A DNA stretch of 64,000 nucleotides, from contig JASFAU010000002.1 in assembly GCA_039704465.1 (NCBI GenBank), positions 1,488,001 to 1,552,000 on the forward strand, read 5' to 3'. Source of the stretch: Plasmodiophora brassicae (Eukaryota; Endomyxa; Phytomyxea; Plasmodiophorida; Plasmodiophoridae). Below, in pieces: positions 30,427 to 40,565 of this stretch (its first letter is position 1; every line of letters begins with the position of its first letter). The position numbers and the translations under genes were made by a program. Under the pieces are notes generated by a model that worked only from the letters and a program-made list of their open reading frames with translations, did no database searches and had not been told where the DNA came from.

Positions 30427-30772
30427 AACGTTCCAGTCTTTGCACCGCCGCTGCCCCCCTTCCATGTTTTTTCCTCACAGCTAATGGGAGACCATTCAGA
30501 CGAATGATAGTGCGGACTAGCGTCATCGGTGCAACCTTTCTTCCCGGTCGGACACGGCTGGTGAAGAAGACAGTTGATTCGGAGGAGACGTGTCCAGGCC
30601 ATGACGACGAGACTGCTCGTCTTCATCTTCCAGCGACGCGATTGACGAAGACGGAACCACGGCTGGCGCGGCTCGAGCGCGTCTCCGCGAACGTTCCTGC
30701 CGGCGAGAAGATGCGGGCGCCATCGATGTCGTACGGTAGTCCTTTCAAATAATGCGCCTCCGCCGCCCCCTC
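30427..30772 (-). pseudogene. Upstream part of the gene split by the TRIM array (unidentified)
   Basis: The minus strand has open frames (about 30770-30430), including KGLPYDIDGARIFSPAGTFA and, in another frame, a basic RTIIRLNGLPLAVRKKHGRG stretch. One frame would join 26528 after removal of the array. No family recognised, and frame changes prevent a confident model. Confidence 0.3.
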
Positions 30773-32460
30773 TGTCACGGTCGAGTCGCTGTCTTCGCGA
30801 CTCAACCGGCACCTAATCGGGCTCCTCCGCCGCGCAATACCTACAATAAACGTCCACGGCGCGGACCGACCTCAGTCGGTCAATCCGTGTGGTTGACACA
30901 TCTTGCTCTGTCCTCACATTTTGACAGACTAACCTCTTCGGTCGGCGCGCGCGTATCGTATCGTCTTGGATCGTGTATCGTATCGTCTTGGATCGTGTAT
31001 CGTATCGTCTTGGGTCGTGTATCGTATCGTCTTGGATCGTGTTTCGTATCTGTAAGCATCGCAGCCATGGCTGGAGGCGATGGGTTGGTTCCGGCGTCGG
31101 CGGACCCCTCACCGTCCGCTAATCCGGACATTGCGGCTGCATCGGATGTTGCTGGTGCCATCGAGCTGCGCGACCTGAAGGCGGAGATCCTCGATATCTT
31201 ATCGCAGTTGAAGTTCGCGCATGGCTCCCTGCCTAGGAACAGCTCTCCCGCAGCGCCACCCGATTCGTCGAATTCGGTCGCCCCGTCGACGCCGGAGCCG
31301 TCGTCCCTGCCGCCGTCGCCGCCTTTCGTTGCCCAATCCAATGATATCCCGGGTTTCTCGGGAGCGGACGGTCTGTCGACGACGCGTTGGTTGACTGCCT
31401 TCGCGCGCATCACCCAGACACCGTTAACGTCAACTAGCCCGCTGTCCGATGCTGTGCAATGCATCTTGACGACGGCCTTGAAAGGATACGCCCTGGAGAC
31501 TTATCTTGACCTGCCTGAGGATGCGTCCATGGCGGACGTGCGTCCGCCCTGCTTCGGGATTTTCCTGAACCTTCGTTAAAACAGGTCGACTTTGACAATT
31601 GGAAACAGACTTCCCGTATGGTCCACCATGCGCGGGAGTTCCAGCGTTTGTACAACAAGGTCCAACAACTCGACCCCCTATACAGGCTGAGTCCGTCCCG
31701 CTTGTCGGAAAAGTTCCTCTTATCCTTGCATCCTGCGCTTTCAGACGCACTCTTTATTTACAACTACACCGAGTACGACAAGATGCTCGAGATGTCGATT
31801 CACCTCGAACCGAAGTATCCGATCGCCGCCGTTAACGCTATCGAGGTCGGAGGGGCGCAACCGTTGGTCTGCCACTATTGTCGCGAGGCTGGACATTTTA
31901 TTGCGTCCTGCCCCAAGCGACCCCCGCGTCAGCACTGTCACAAGGTTGGTCACCGCTCCTCGCTGTGTCCTGAGCGGCCTGCCGCTGCTGGTCCTCCGAC
32001 GTCGCCCCCAATCAGCGTCAGCGCGCAGCAGCATGATCTTCCGGGAAATGTTCCCGGGCGTCTATGAACGGGTTCCCCAGTCGCCCAGTAAACATTCCTT
32101 TTGGTTCCGAACCCGACTTCCTTCATGTTACTGATTTATTCTTTACGTCGGCTACATCTATACCACATCTATAACCGGTACCGTTGGACAACGTGGACAC
32201 GGGCGGACCCACGGCCTTGGCAACGGCCGAGCGTGGGGGTAGGGCGGGGAAAGGGGTACCTGCTTAACAGTCATGTGCACCACGTTCCACGAACCCCAGC
32301 TGAACGTCATGGGCGTCTGCAATCTAAGCTGTGGGAAGGTCAAGCAAGAGTGCCGGGCGATTGTTGCCAAGGGCGTCGACGACGTCACCGTTCCCGCGGA
32401 TACCGAAACCTTGTCGTCAATTGACTTTATCAGTTGTGACCTGGTTGGATTCTAAATGAC
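30773..32460 (+). mobile_element. Gypsy-type element B: 5' LTR and gag remnant
   Basis: 5' LTR 30773-30918 (146 bp, TGTCACGG..CCTCACA) with AATAAA and the hairpin GACCGAC-CTCA-GTCGGTC (30864-30881), followed at once by the putative priming site TTTTGACAGACTAACC (30919-30934). A four-fold 22-23-bp repeat (GTATCGTCTTGGATCGT) lies at about 30953-31045. Gag follows. No protease, RT or 3' LTR is recognisable beyond about 32460. Confidence 0.7.
31067..32066 (+). pseudogene. Gypsy B Gag with zinc knuckle, frameshifted
   Basis: Begins at ATG 31067 (MAGGDGLVPAS). N-terminal Pro/Ser-rich region, then a Gag core (IPGFSGADGLSTTRWLTAFA) to about 31560, where a frame change occurs. The second frame carries FDNWKQTSRMVHHAREFQ, LSPSRLSEKFLLSLHPAL and a complete CCHC knuckle CHYCREAGHFIASC (about 31870-31911). 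A second knuckle has lost its first Cys (RQHCHKVGHRSSLC). The layout matches the Gag of element A at 34018, though the sequences differ widely. Confidence 0.7.
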
Positions 32461-32944
32461 GTCGTTGCCATTAAAGATAGCGCCTTTGCTGGGATGCGCC
32501 GCCATTGCTGGGATGCGCCTCGACCGTGACGCCATCACGGCCGTTGCTGCAACCAATCCGCGCGCCTGGGCGGGTTTCGAAGGGAAGCGCGTCAGCGGCG
32601 TTTCAAAGGCGAAGACCATTCAGGAATGCGACCTGATTCAGTACTGCTATGATCAGGACCGAACATCGTCGCGATCCACTAACCGATCCGAAAAGTTTAT
32701 CCTGGTCGACCGACAAGCGGATTCGGACACTCTAGCGGAAGCTTTCATTCGGTATGAGAAAGGTCGGCTGGGGAACGAACGAGCGCTCTGTACATGGAGA
32801 TGTGGCGACTGACCGGCATCGGAATGAGGAGAGGCGCAACGGGATTGACTCGGGGTTTGGAGAAGCACTTTGGGTTGACGTTGAGTAAAACTGCAACTGC
32901 TTCTAAATCGGTCCCAGGGTGGCCAAAGGGTAGGTAATAGACGT
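32461..32944 (+). other. Unidentified ORF region
   Basis: A plus-strand frame of about 118 codons ends at 32812 and includes AGMRLDRDAITAVAATNPRA and SEKFILVDRQADSDTLAEAF. It has a protein-like composition but no motif I can name. It may be diverged element B sequence or part of another mobile element. Confidence 0.3.
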
Positions 32945-33545
32945 TGTCGACGGAAATAGGCGTTATGTCATGTACACCGTTTGGAGCGGCGCCTGCGGTG
33001 GGCCCTTCTGGTCGGGCTCCCCAGCCGGTCGCCCTCGGTTTCATCACAGACGAATGCCTTCCTTATCGTCGACTGGTACGCCGTGCACTAAGCCAGCCAC
33101 CGAGGGCCCAACCTATTAAGAAATAGACGCTATATCGTGTACACCGTTTGGAGCGGCGCCTGCGGCGGGCCCTTTAGTCGGGCTCCCGAGCCGGTCGCCC
33201 TCGGTTTCGTCGCAGACGAATATATGTCTACCTCACCGTCGACTGGTACGCCGTGCGCGGGTACTCAGGCGGCGACCGAAGGGCCCAACCTGTTAAGAAA
33301 TCGGCGTTATATCGTGTACACCGTTTGGAGCGGCGCCTGCGGCGGGCCCTTTGGTCGGGCTCCCGAGCCGGTCGCCCTCGGTTTCGTCGCAGACGAATGT
33401 CTACCTCATCGTCGACTACGCCGCGCACGGGTACTAAGCCGGTCACCGAAGGGCCCAACCTGTTAAGAAACGGGCGTTATATCGTGTATACCGTTTGGAG
33501 CGGCGCCCCTGCGGCGGGCCCCTTTTGGTCGGGCTCCCCCGCCGG
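32945..33545. repeat. About 175-bp tandem repeat, four units
   Basis: The anchor GTACACCGTTTGGAGCGGCG recurs at about 32970, 33137, 33315 and 33487. Each unit also holds GGGCCCTT.TGGTCGGGCTCCC, GTCGCAGACGAAT and AGGGCCCAACCTGTTAAGAAA. Units vary by short indels and diverge toward the right end, where the array passes into the foldback region. Confidence 0.8.
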
Positions 33546-33599
33546 TCGCCCTCGTCGTCGCCGGGGGGCCGACACCCGATGCAGCGTCCCCCTGAGCAG

Positions 33600-33890
33600 G
33601 GCAGCAGACGGCGTTTTGGGCGGCGCCCTTGTCCAACGGTTTCCGGCGCCCACTGTCCAAAACGTCCAAAGTTACCGTGACATACGTATATCTGTATGTC
33701 ACCGGTAACCGCCGGTGCGATCCGTCATATCGTGCGGTAACTTTGGACAACGGCGCCTGGGGTATCTTTGGACAACGGGCGGCGGGGTGCGCCCACAAAC
33801 AGGCGCAACAAACTGCGTGGCCGACAATGCCGTCATACAGATAGCGGTCCCGGGGGGTCCCGTTGTCCAAAGCTTTGTCCACAAGTAGGT
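33600..33890. repeat. Foldback structure with GTTGTCCAAA motifs
   Basis: GTCCAAAGTTACCG (33664-33677) is inverted at 33735-33748. Inside it, GTGACATAC (33677-33685) pairs with GTATGTCAC (33694-33702), and the arms extend with one bulge to 33671-33709. TTGTCCAA/TTGGACAA motifs occur at least six times between 33628 and 33880 on both strands. Non-coding; it may be a MITE or foldback element immediately upstream of gypsy A. Confidence 0.65.
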
Positions 33891-34017
33891 ATGTATTCAT
33901 CTATGTCAGGCGTCGACATAGCAGGTCGGCGCCGGAATAAAGTCCGTGCGAGCGGGGACCGACGGCAGTCGGTCAACGCGTCGTCGTATAGTCGTGACAG
34001 TTTGACCGACCTTCACC

Positions 34018-34948
34018 ATGGACACTCGTGGAACCCAACGCAACCGCGATCACCAGGACCCCGACGAGGAGCCATTGAACACACCCTTATCGGCGCTGAC
34101 CAGCACGATCGCGGCGATCGTAGCGGAGGCGCTCCAGGCACAGCGCGCCGACATCGACGCCATGCTCCGGCAGCAGCGCGCAGAGATCTTGGCGCAGGTC
34201 GCCGCCAGCCCGTCCATCGTCCCCAAGACCGAAACCATTGATCCTGATCGACCGCCGACTCCCTTGTCGACCATATCGTACTCCACACCAGTTCGGCTGC
34301 ACACGTTCACGGGCGATGACTCGGTCGGTCCAATGTCTGCGACGACGTGGTTCGACGAGTTTTGCCGCTTCGCTGACGCGGATCCGACGTCAACGGCACC
34401 GCTGTCGAATGCGGCCAGGAGCCTGTTGGCGTCGAGCCTGGACGGCGTGGCGCTGAAGCTGTACGTGGCTATCAAGCCATCGTCCCCGCAGGCCCTCAAG
34501 ACAATGTTCCTGGAGAACTTTCCGGAGATCACTGCCGCGCGCGCCAAGTCTGAATTCGACGCCTGCGCCAGACGGGCCCGTTTGCCGGGCATCTCGTGGA
34601 GTTTCGCCGCCGCTACTTTGTCGCTGTCGCCCGCGACCCGGACTGCCGTCTAAGCGACTCCTCGCTGGCCGAGAAGCTGCGCACATCGCTGACCCCTGCG
34701 CTGGCCGAGGAGCTGTACAAGTGGCAGCTGCGCAGCTTCTCCGCCATGGTGGATACGGCGGTCCATCTGGCGCCGCTGTTCCCGGTGCCGTCGACTGCGA
34801 TTTTGAACGTGGCCACAAGCGCGCTGCAGCCGCTGACCGACGAGGAGCGGGACCGTTGTCGCCGCGAAGGCCGCTGTTTTCGCTGTCGCGAACCGGGACA
34901 CATGGCGAACCAGTGCCCCCGGTCCCAGCCGGGAAATGTTCGCGGGTG
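34018..34948 (+). pseudogene. Gypsy A Gag, frameshifted
   Basis: From ATG 34018 (MDTRGTQ). It has an amphipathic coiled segment (LTSTIAAIVAEALQAQRADI), the Gag core (SATTWFDEFCRFADADPTST), and a frame change near 34600. The second frame carries FRRRYFVAVARDPDCRLSDS, LAEKLRTSLTPALAEELYK and one CCHC knuckle CFRCREPGHMANQC at about 34878-34919. The intact structure would be roughly 310 residues. Confidence 0.8.
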
Positions 34949-34951
34949 ATC

Positions 34952-36940
34952 CGAGCCGGGTTCGCGGATCGCCCACTACATGACGACATTCTTGAACCCG
35001 ATTGCCTCTTTATCTCTTCTATTTATTCCAGCGTACGATTCGTCCCGTCTGTCACTGTCCCCATTCAGCTATTTATCGCATCACGTGTCATCTCGACTAA
35101 GGCCCTTATCGATTGTGGCGCTACGTCTTCGTTCGTCGACTGGTCCTTCGCTCGGTCGAACGACATTCCCTGCGTTGCGAAGCATCAGGCGATTGCTGTC
35201 AAAGTGGTTGATGGCAGGGCCCTACCGCCGGTGTCGCAGGAGACGCTACCCATGGCTGTGAGGGTCGACGGTCAGTTCCAGGACAGCAACTTGATTTTGA
35301 ATGTGATCCGCGCTCCCAACCATCCCATCATTCTCGGGATGCCGTGGCTCGAACACCATAATCCGGTGATCGACTGGCGTCAGCGATCTGCTGCCCGCCG
35401 TGACTCGGCGACCCCGACATCGACACCGGCTCCGCCACGTCGCTCACCTCTTACAGTATCGACGCTAGACAAGGTCAACCCCATGATTCCGGTAGGCGAG
35501 AGCCGAGTCGCTGAAGGAGCTTCTCGCCCGTCGGATCCTCCTGCGTTCACCTTGGACCAGCGCTCCGATGCCTGCTCTCCGCGTCAACAGCGAACTGATG
35601 GCGGTCCCGTCTTGTCGGCCGTGACCCACACCCCAGCCTCTGTGGCGGCTGAATCGTGGGTCACATCTGGCCTTCGATTATGTTTTGTGGGCCTGTGGCT
35701 GGTTTGCATAGCGCTACTGCCTCTCCTTGTCTGTCTCTGCTCCGGCGCCCTTGTCGCCTGGATCTTTCGGCTCGCGCTACTGGGATGCGGTTTCGGCGCT
35801 TGTTTCGCCTGGATTTCCTTGTCCGCACCCCTGAACGGTTGCCGACCCACCGTCCGCGATGGGCCTGTCAACCCAGCCGCGACCGAGGGCCCCGCGTCTG
35901 CAAACGTGGCCATGTCGTCGACTTCTGCCGCGAGTCTATCTCCAGTTCGATCCGGTCATTCGTGCCATCGCCGGCCAGCCGAATGGCGTGGTGGGTGCCG
36001 CCGCCCACCCCTTAGCCGGCGCAGCATGGCAACCGTTACCACCGAGGCCGCAACCCCGACTACATCTCCCGATGCGTTATGGGTTCGGCGCGGTGTCGTC
36101 TTATGGGGTCTGCTTCGCGATGCTCGCCAGCAACTTTCCGAACGGCAAGCGGCTACTCAGATCCTCGCCTCGGCAGCCCTCCTGCGCGCATGGGAAACCA
36201 GGCGAGACGCTGCCTTTGAGGCCTGGCTGGACACTTCTCCTTGTGACCGGACACCTTGGCCGCCTTTCGACGAACCTACGTCCGCGACCGGGGTGGATTC
36301 CGACGCCGACGACGACGAAGTCGTTGGTGCTGCAGCCGTGCCGCAAGACCCCGCATGCATCGACGTTTGCGCGCTCGATATCGATGCATTCCTGGATCCG
36401 GCTGCGGAGGACGGTTCGGCGTGTTACGCGGTCCACACGATGTGGACACCGCTCGAAGAACCAGACGACTCGCCCCATCTTCCAGACAAGTACGCTGAGT
36501 TTACGGATGTCTTCGACGCAACCGGGGCCACGTCCTTACCTGCTCATCGCCCATACGACTGTTGTATCGACCTGAAACCGGGCATGGAACCCCCGTTTGG
36601 TCGCTTGTACGGGCTATCTCCGAGGGAACAAGTTGCACTCAAACAGTACCTGAAGGCAAACTTGGAATCGGGGTTCATTCGTCCATCGAAGTCGTCAGCG
36701 GGGGCACCGATCCTCTTCGCAACAAAGAAGGATGGCTCTCTCCGCCTCTGTGTCGACTATCGGGGCCTGAATGCGGCTACCGTGAAGAACCGCTACCCGA
36801 TACCTCTCATCGACCAGATCCTGGCGCAACTGAGCGCGGCGCGCATGTTCACGAAGATTGACCTTGGTGGCGCTTACAACCAGATCCGTATCCGTGACGG
36901 TGACGAACGGAAACCTCCGCATCTTCGAATCCGTCAGCGG
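34952..36940 (+). pseudogene. Gypsy A Pol: protease and first part of RT
   Basis: The frame that includes the protease (KALIDCGATSSFVDWSFA, with DCGA at the active site, and IILGMPWLEHHNPVIDW) continues through a Ser/Pro-rich spacer with a hydrophobic stretch (about 35690-35830). It then enters RT: PFGRLYGLSPREQVALKQYL, LFATKKDGSLRLCVDYRGL and FTKIDLGGAYNQIRI. It is cut before the YxDD box. The Asp-Cys-Gly active site and RT motifs are typical of Ty3/gypsy. Confidence 0.85.
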
Positions 36941-36975
36941 ATGAGCGCGCGGAGTACCTGCACACGCTACGCACA

Positions 36976-37533
36976 GTGCTGAAGCAGAACCTGTCCAACG
37001 CGATCCACGCGATGAAGCGGTTCGCCGATGCTCGTCGCAGCCCGCACCCGTCCTACATGCCCGGCGATCTGGTCATGCTACGGAAGGGGGCCTTACGAAC
37101 GGGCCGACCTTGTGACAAACTCGACGTCCGTATGTTAGGCCCATATCCCGTAGCGAAAGTCATCAACGCCGTTGCGTACGAGCTCGAGTTGCCGCCGACC
37201 TGTCGGATCCACAATGTGTTCCATGCGTCCCTTCTGGAACCGTACGTCGCCAGCGTCATACCCGGCCGCCACCAGCCGCCACCAGATCCTATCGTGGTCG
37301 ATGGGGAGGCGGAACCCCTCTACCTAGTCAACAACATCCTGGACTCAAGGTACCGACGGGGGCGTCTTCAGTATTTGACCGATTGGGAGGGCTACCCGCC
37401 GTCCGAGAGGACATGGGAACCGGCCGGAACGCTTTGTGGCACGGGAGGGATGGATCAAGCAATCGCAGAGTTCCACACTCTCCACCCGGCGAAACCTGGA
37501 CCCGCACAACGGCGCCGGAAAACGTCCCGTTAA
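36976..37533 (+). pseudogene. Gypsy A integrase C-terminus and chromodomain
   Basis: After the deletion the frame resumes at the end of the integrase (HPSYMPGDLVMLRKGALRTG, MLGPYPVAKVINAVAYELEL, NVFHASLLEPY). It ends with a chromodomain (YLVNNILDSRYRRGRLQYLT, then DWEGYPPSERTWEPA). Such a chromodomain marks chromoviruses and directs integration to particular chromatin. The stop is at 37533, just ahead of the 3' LTR. Confidence 0.88.
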
Positions 37534-37632
37534 CAGGACAGTCGTAGTGTCAGGCGTCGACATAGCAGGTCGGCGCCGGAGTAAAGTCCGTGCGAGCGGG
37601 GACCGACGACGCGTCGTCGTATAGTCGTGACA

Positions 37633-37964
37633 CACTGGTGTTGCTGCAGAAATGGGCCTCGCCCTGTCCCTGTTGCAGGGTTCTAGAACACGTTCAACCA
37701 CGAGCGGGCCAACTGAGCATATTCCGCATCAATTAAGTTGTGCCTCGCTGCGAACGCTTCGCCTCGCCGTCCTGACGGTTCCCAGCGGGCTCCATCGTTT
37801 TGGCGATGCAGTCGCGGAGCGAGGCCTGAAAACCCGACAGATATGCAGTCGCCGAGGGCCAAAATTGCGTCGCCTGCAAGACCGTGTATGTACAGAATGA
37901 AGTATTATTGTCAGAAGACGCTTAGCGAAAACGGTGATATGGCTAAACCGCAGGCTATTGCTGG
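37633..37964. other. Transition region, no gene recognised
   Basis: No convincing ORF, repeat or element end. It separates the element-rich left part from the compact gene region. Confidence 0.4.
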
Positions 37965-39696
37965 TTAAGAGTTCTTCCCGATACTAGAGTTGCTGTCCAC
38001 ATTGAAGTACTGGAACTGGTATGTGCTGAATGACGGCGCACTTATCGCGCTGCTCGGATGACTGCTTAAGGTCGGTCGGACAAGAACGGAGTCAGTCGAG
38101 CTAGGCCTTGGCGCCTCCAGCCAGTCGTCCAAGAGGCTGTCGCCATTCGTGGCGAAGTTTGCATACGGGCCTGCAGCATTCCCATCCCCATCGGCAATAT
38201 TTGCATTGTGGACGGGAGACCCGCCTGGCTGAACTCCATGTCCATCGATAGCCATGGAGGCCTGTGTCGTATGTTGCATCGGCATGCCGTTGTACGTGCC
38301 CACCCGCGCATTCAAGAAGCATAGCACGCCGAACACGATTGCACCCGCGATGGCAGCGCCGACGGCATAGACGTAATGCTCCTTCAGAAATTGCCACGCC
38401 ATCCTGCCATCTTCCATAGCCGTACCCTCCAGCGCCTCTCGCAGCGGGCGAGTCGATGCAGACGGCATGTTCGGAACCATTTCGACAGGCGGTACGGTTC
38501 CCTGCGGACCTGGTCCACCTGCTGCAGGTCGACGCGCTGACGTTGGCCTTGGCCGCTGCATGCTTGTTCGAGTGGTCGTGACAAATGTACGTGATAAACG
38601 CCGCGATTGCGTCCGTGCAAGCCGAGCTGTGATCATTCTTGCCGCAGCCGTGCTACTACTTGTGCCGAGTCGAGGCACTTTCGCAACTGGCGATGACGAC
38701 GTTCGCGAGCGCCGTCGACGTGCAGATGACATCGTCGATGGTGCAGTACTGCTGACGCCATGGGCGACTTGGCACCGGGGCATTGCCGATGCGGGCGGAT
38801 AGGATTTCAGGAACGACGCCGACGATGTGGGTGGTGGCGCAGGAATGCATGACAGCGTTACTCCAGGATTCATGGTCCAGATCCTAGAATGGTGCGATTC
38901 CCTCAGTTCACAGCATAGCTGCCCAGAAGCCTATAAGGGTCTTCACATGGAGTTGTTGATGGATGTCAGCGGGTCGAATAGATCGCCCGGCATTGATGTG
39001 AGGTTGTTGTAATACAGCTGGAGGTCCTGCAGATGGGACAGGCTTCGGAAGGATCCCGACTGCACCGTTGCCAAACTGTTGCGCTGCAAGGCCCTGTCCC
39101 GGATGGTCGCATCGTTCATGAGAATATGTCGCTGTCATGCATGCGGACAACGTATGAGAACGCACAGGGTCACCAACTCGGATAGGCCATCGAACGCGCC
39201 CGCTGAGATCAACGTCAACGCGTTGCCGTTCAGGTACCTGGACGGATGGTCATGCACAACCGCCAACGGGGACCTGACACGCCAGCACTGCTGGCCACGT
39301 ACAATGCCCTGAGCGATGACAACGCCACAAAGGTGCCGCTGGGTATTGTCGTGATTGCATTCCCCGATAGGTTCCTAAAATACAGGTTTGATCCCGCTCG
39401 CATGAGCCATACCAGCTCCGCATAGCCCGGAGCATGAAACACCTACAGGGTCCGGATGCCTGTCAGGCCCGCGAACCATGTCGAATTGATGGCGACCAGA
39501 CGGGGCTGACCGCTTAGTGCTCTGAAACAATCGTGACCGCCGGCCTGTCAGTATATCCAGATCGAGCAGATACATCGATCGAGTGTTACATGGTGGCCGT
39601 CGTGTTCGCAGCACGACAGGCGGTCGGGTACCAAGAGCACATGTTCGCCTGGACGCCGGCGCAACGCAGAAGCAGGCCGACGAACGTCGCCCGCAT
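37965..39696 (-). CDS. LRR type I membrane protein, six-exon model
   Basis: Proposed exons (minus): 39696-39590, 39521-39447, 39374-39303, 39237-39166, 39093-38947, 38901-37965; sum 1,410 nt, 469 aa. Exon 1 encodes a signal-peptide-like start (MRATFVGLLLRCAGVQA). Exons 2-5 encode extracellular-type LRRs (LNLSGNAITTIPSGTF, LYLNGNALTLISAGAF, LALQRNSLATVQSGSF, LQLYYNNLTSMPGDLF). Every intron here (45-72 nt) is phase 2, and the first four split the same Leu codon. The last exon has a membrane span (YAVGAAIAGAIVFGVLCFL, about 38400-38330) and a polar tail. Its Arg/Ser-rich part (about 38800-38500) is doubtful: another frame there is Cys-rich (CTIDDVICTS) like an LRR C-cap, so one more intron may exist. 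Ligand unknown. Confidence 0.65.
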
Positions 39697-40048
39697 AATC
39701 AGACGGCCGGGCGCGAAACGCATCATGACGCCCATGGCCATAAGCGGCCCCAAGATATGGTACAGCCGGATGGTATCTTCCGCCGAGATATTGGATTCAC
39801 GACGTACACTGGTGGACGCATGCCCCCTGCGGGTGCCATTGAACCTACCGGCTGGCTCGTGTGATGTATTGACGTTACACAATGGGGCGCTGGCCACGAA
39901 ACATGCGACGGATGGTGTAGACACGCCTGTGAGGGGTTCGCCATGGACAACAACAACAAGAACAACAATGGACTGACGACTGTCGAACAGGCAGGGACCG
40001 ATGGTGAGCGTTGCCGATGAAGGAATGCCCCACCATTGTGCGGGAGGA

Positions 40049-40357
40049 TCATCCCCAGATGGACGCGATATGGTCGTACTGCCCGATGCGCGCCGACGTC
40101 GGCGAATGCGACGGGCGATTCGTGAGGACCAGCTCGTCCTGCCGGATCTTGGTCAACAACGCCTTCAGGGCTAGGTTCGGGTAGACCGCCGTCAGGTCCA
40201 GCGGCAGACCGGTCAGCGGCGAGAACCCACGGTTCGCCTGGCGGAGCATCTCCAGCGACGACCGATCGTAGGTGACCCCATCCTGGGCGACCACTGGGTC
40301 CCGCATGAGCGCCCCCGTTATCGGACAATGGAATTCCTCTGGCAGCGTCGACGACAT
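40049..40357 (-). CDS. U-box domain protein (E3 ubiquitin ligase type)
   Basis: From the ATG at 40357 the protein has 102 aa and starts almost directly with a U-box: PEEFHCPITGALMRDPVVAQ, DGVTYDRSSLEMLRQANRGF, SPLTGLPLDLTAVYPNLALK. The conserved core residues of U-boxes (FxCPIT, DPVV, GxTYDR, PxTG, PNxxLK) are all present. U-boxes recruit E2 enzymes and confer ubiquitin ligase activity. The frame is open upstream to about 40429 without an ATG, so a longer form with an upstream exon is possible. No substrate-binding repeats are visible. Confidence 0.8.
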   Translation of the reverse strand: MSSTLPEEFHCPITGALMRDPVVAQDGVTYDRSSLEMLRQANRGFSPLTGLPLDLTAVYPNLALKALLTKIRQDELVLTNRPSHSPTSARIGQYDHIASIWG

Positions 40358-40565
40358 CCAGGCCGATGGCGACGGAACCGCCGGGATGGACCAGACCGGG
40401 TCGGAGGTCCACGATGGCGTCACGGGCACCGATGCGGGCCGCGGCGGCAGCAGCGACGTCGACGACCCTCGACCCGACGATGTGTTCTGCGATCCCGGAC
40501 GCGCCCATATATTACCTAGCAGAGAGCAGCACCCACCGGTCAGTCAGGCAGCGCATCGAGCGCGG

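Larger units (their letters stand above)
33904..37632 (+). mobile_element. Gypsy/chromovirus element A, internally deleted
   Basis: LTRs at 33904-33999 (96 bp) and 37548-37632 (85 bp), TGTCAGGCG..GTGACA. The 5' LTR has AATAAA and the hairpin GACCGAC-GGCA-GTCGGTC (33957-33974). The putative priming site GTTTGACCGACC is at 34000-34011, and the gag ATG is only 18 bp inside the LTR. The 3' LTR has lost 11 bp covering the 3' arm of that hairpin and carries GAGTAAA in place of GAATAAA. A large deletion at about 36935 removes most of RT, RNase H and the integrase core. Flanks do not form a duplication. Confidence 0.88.
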
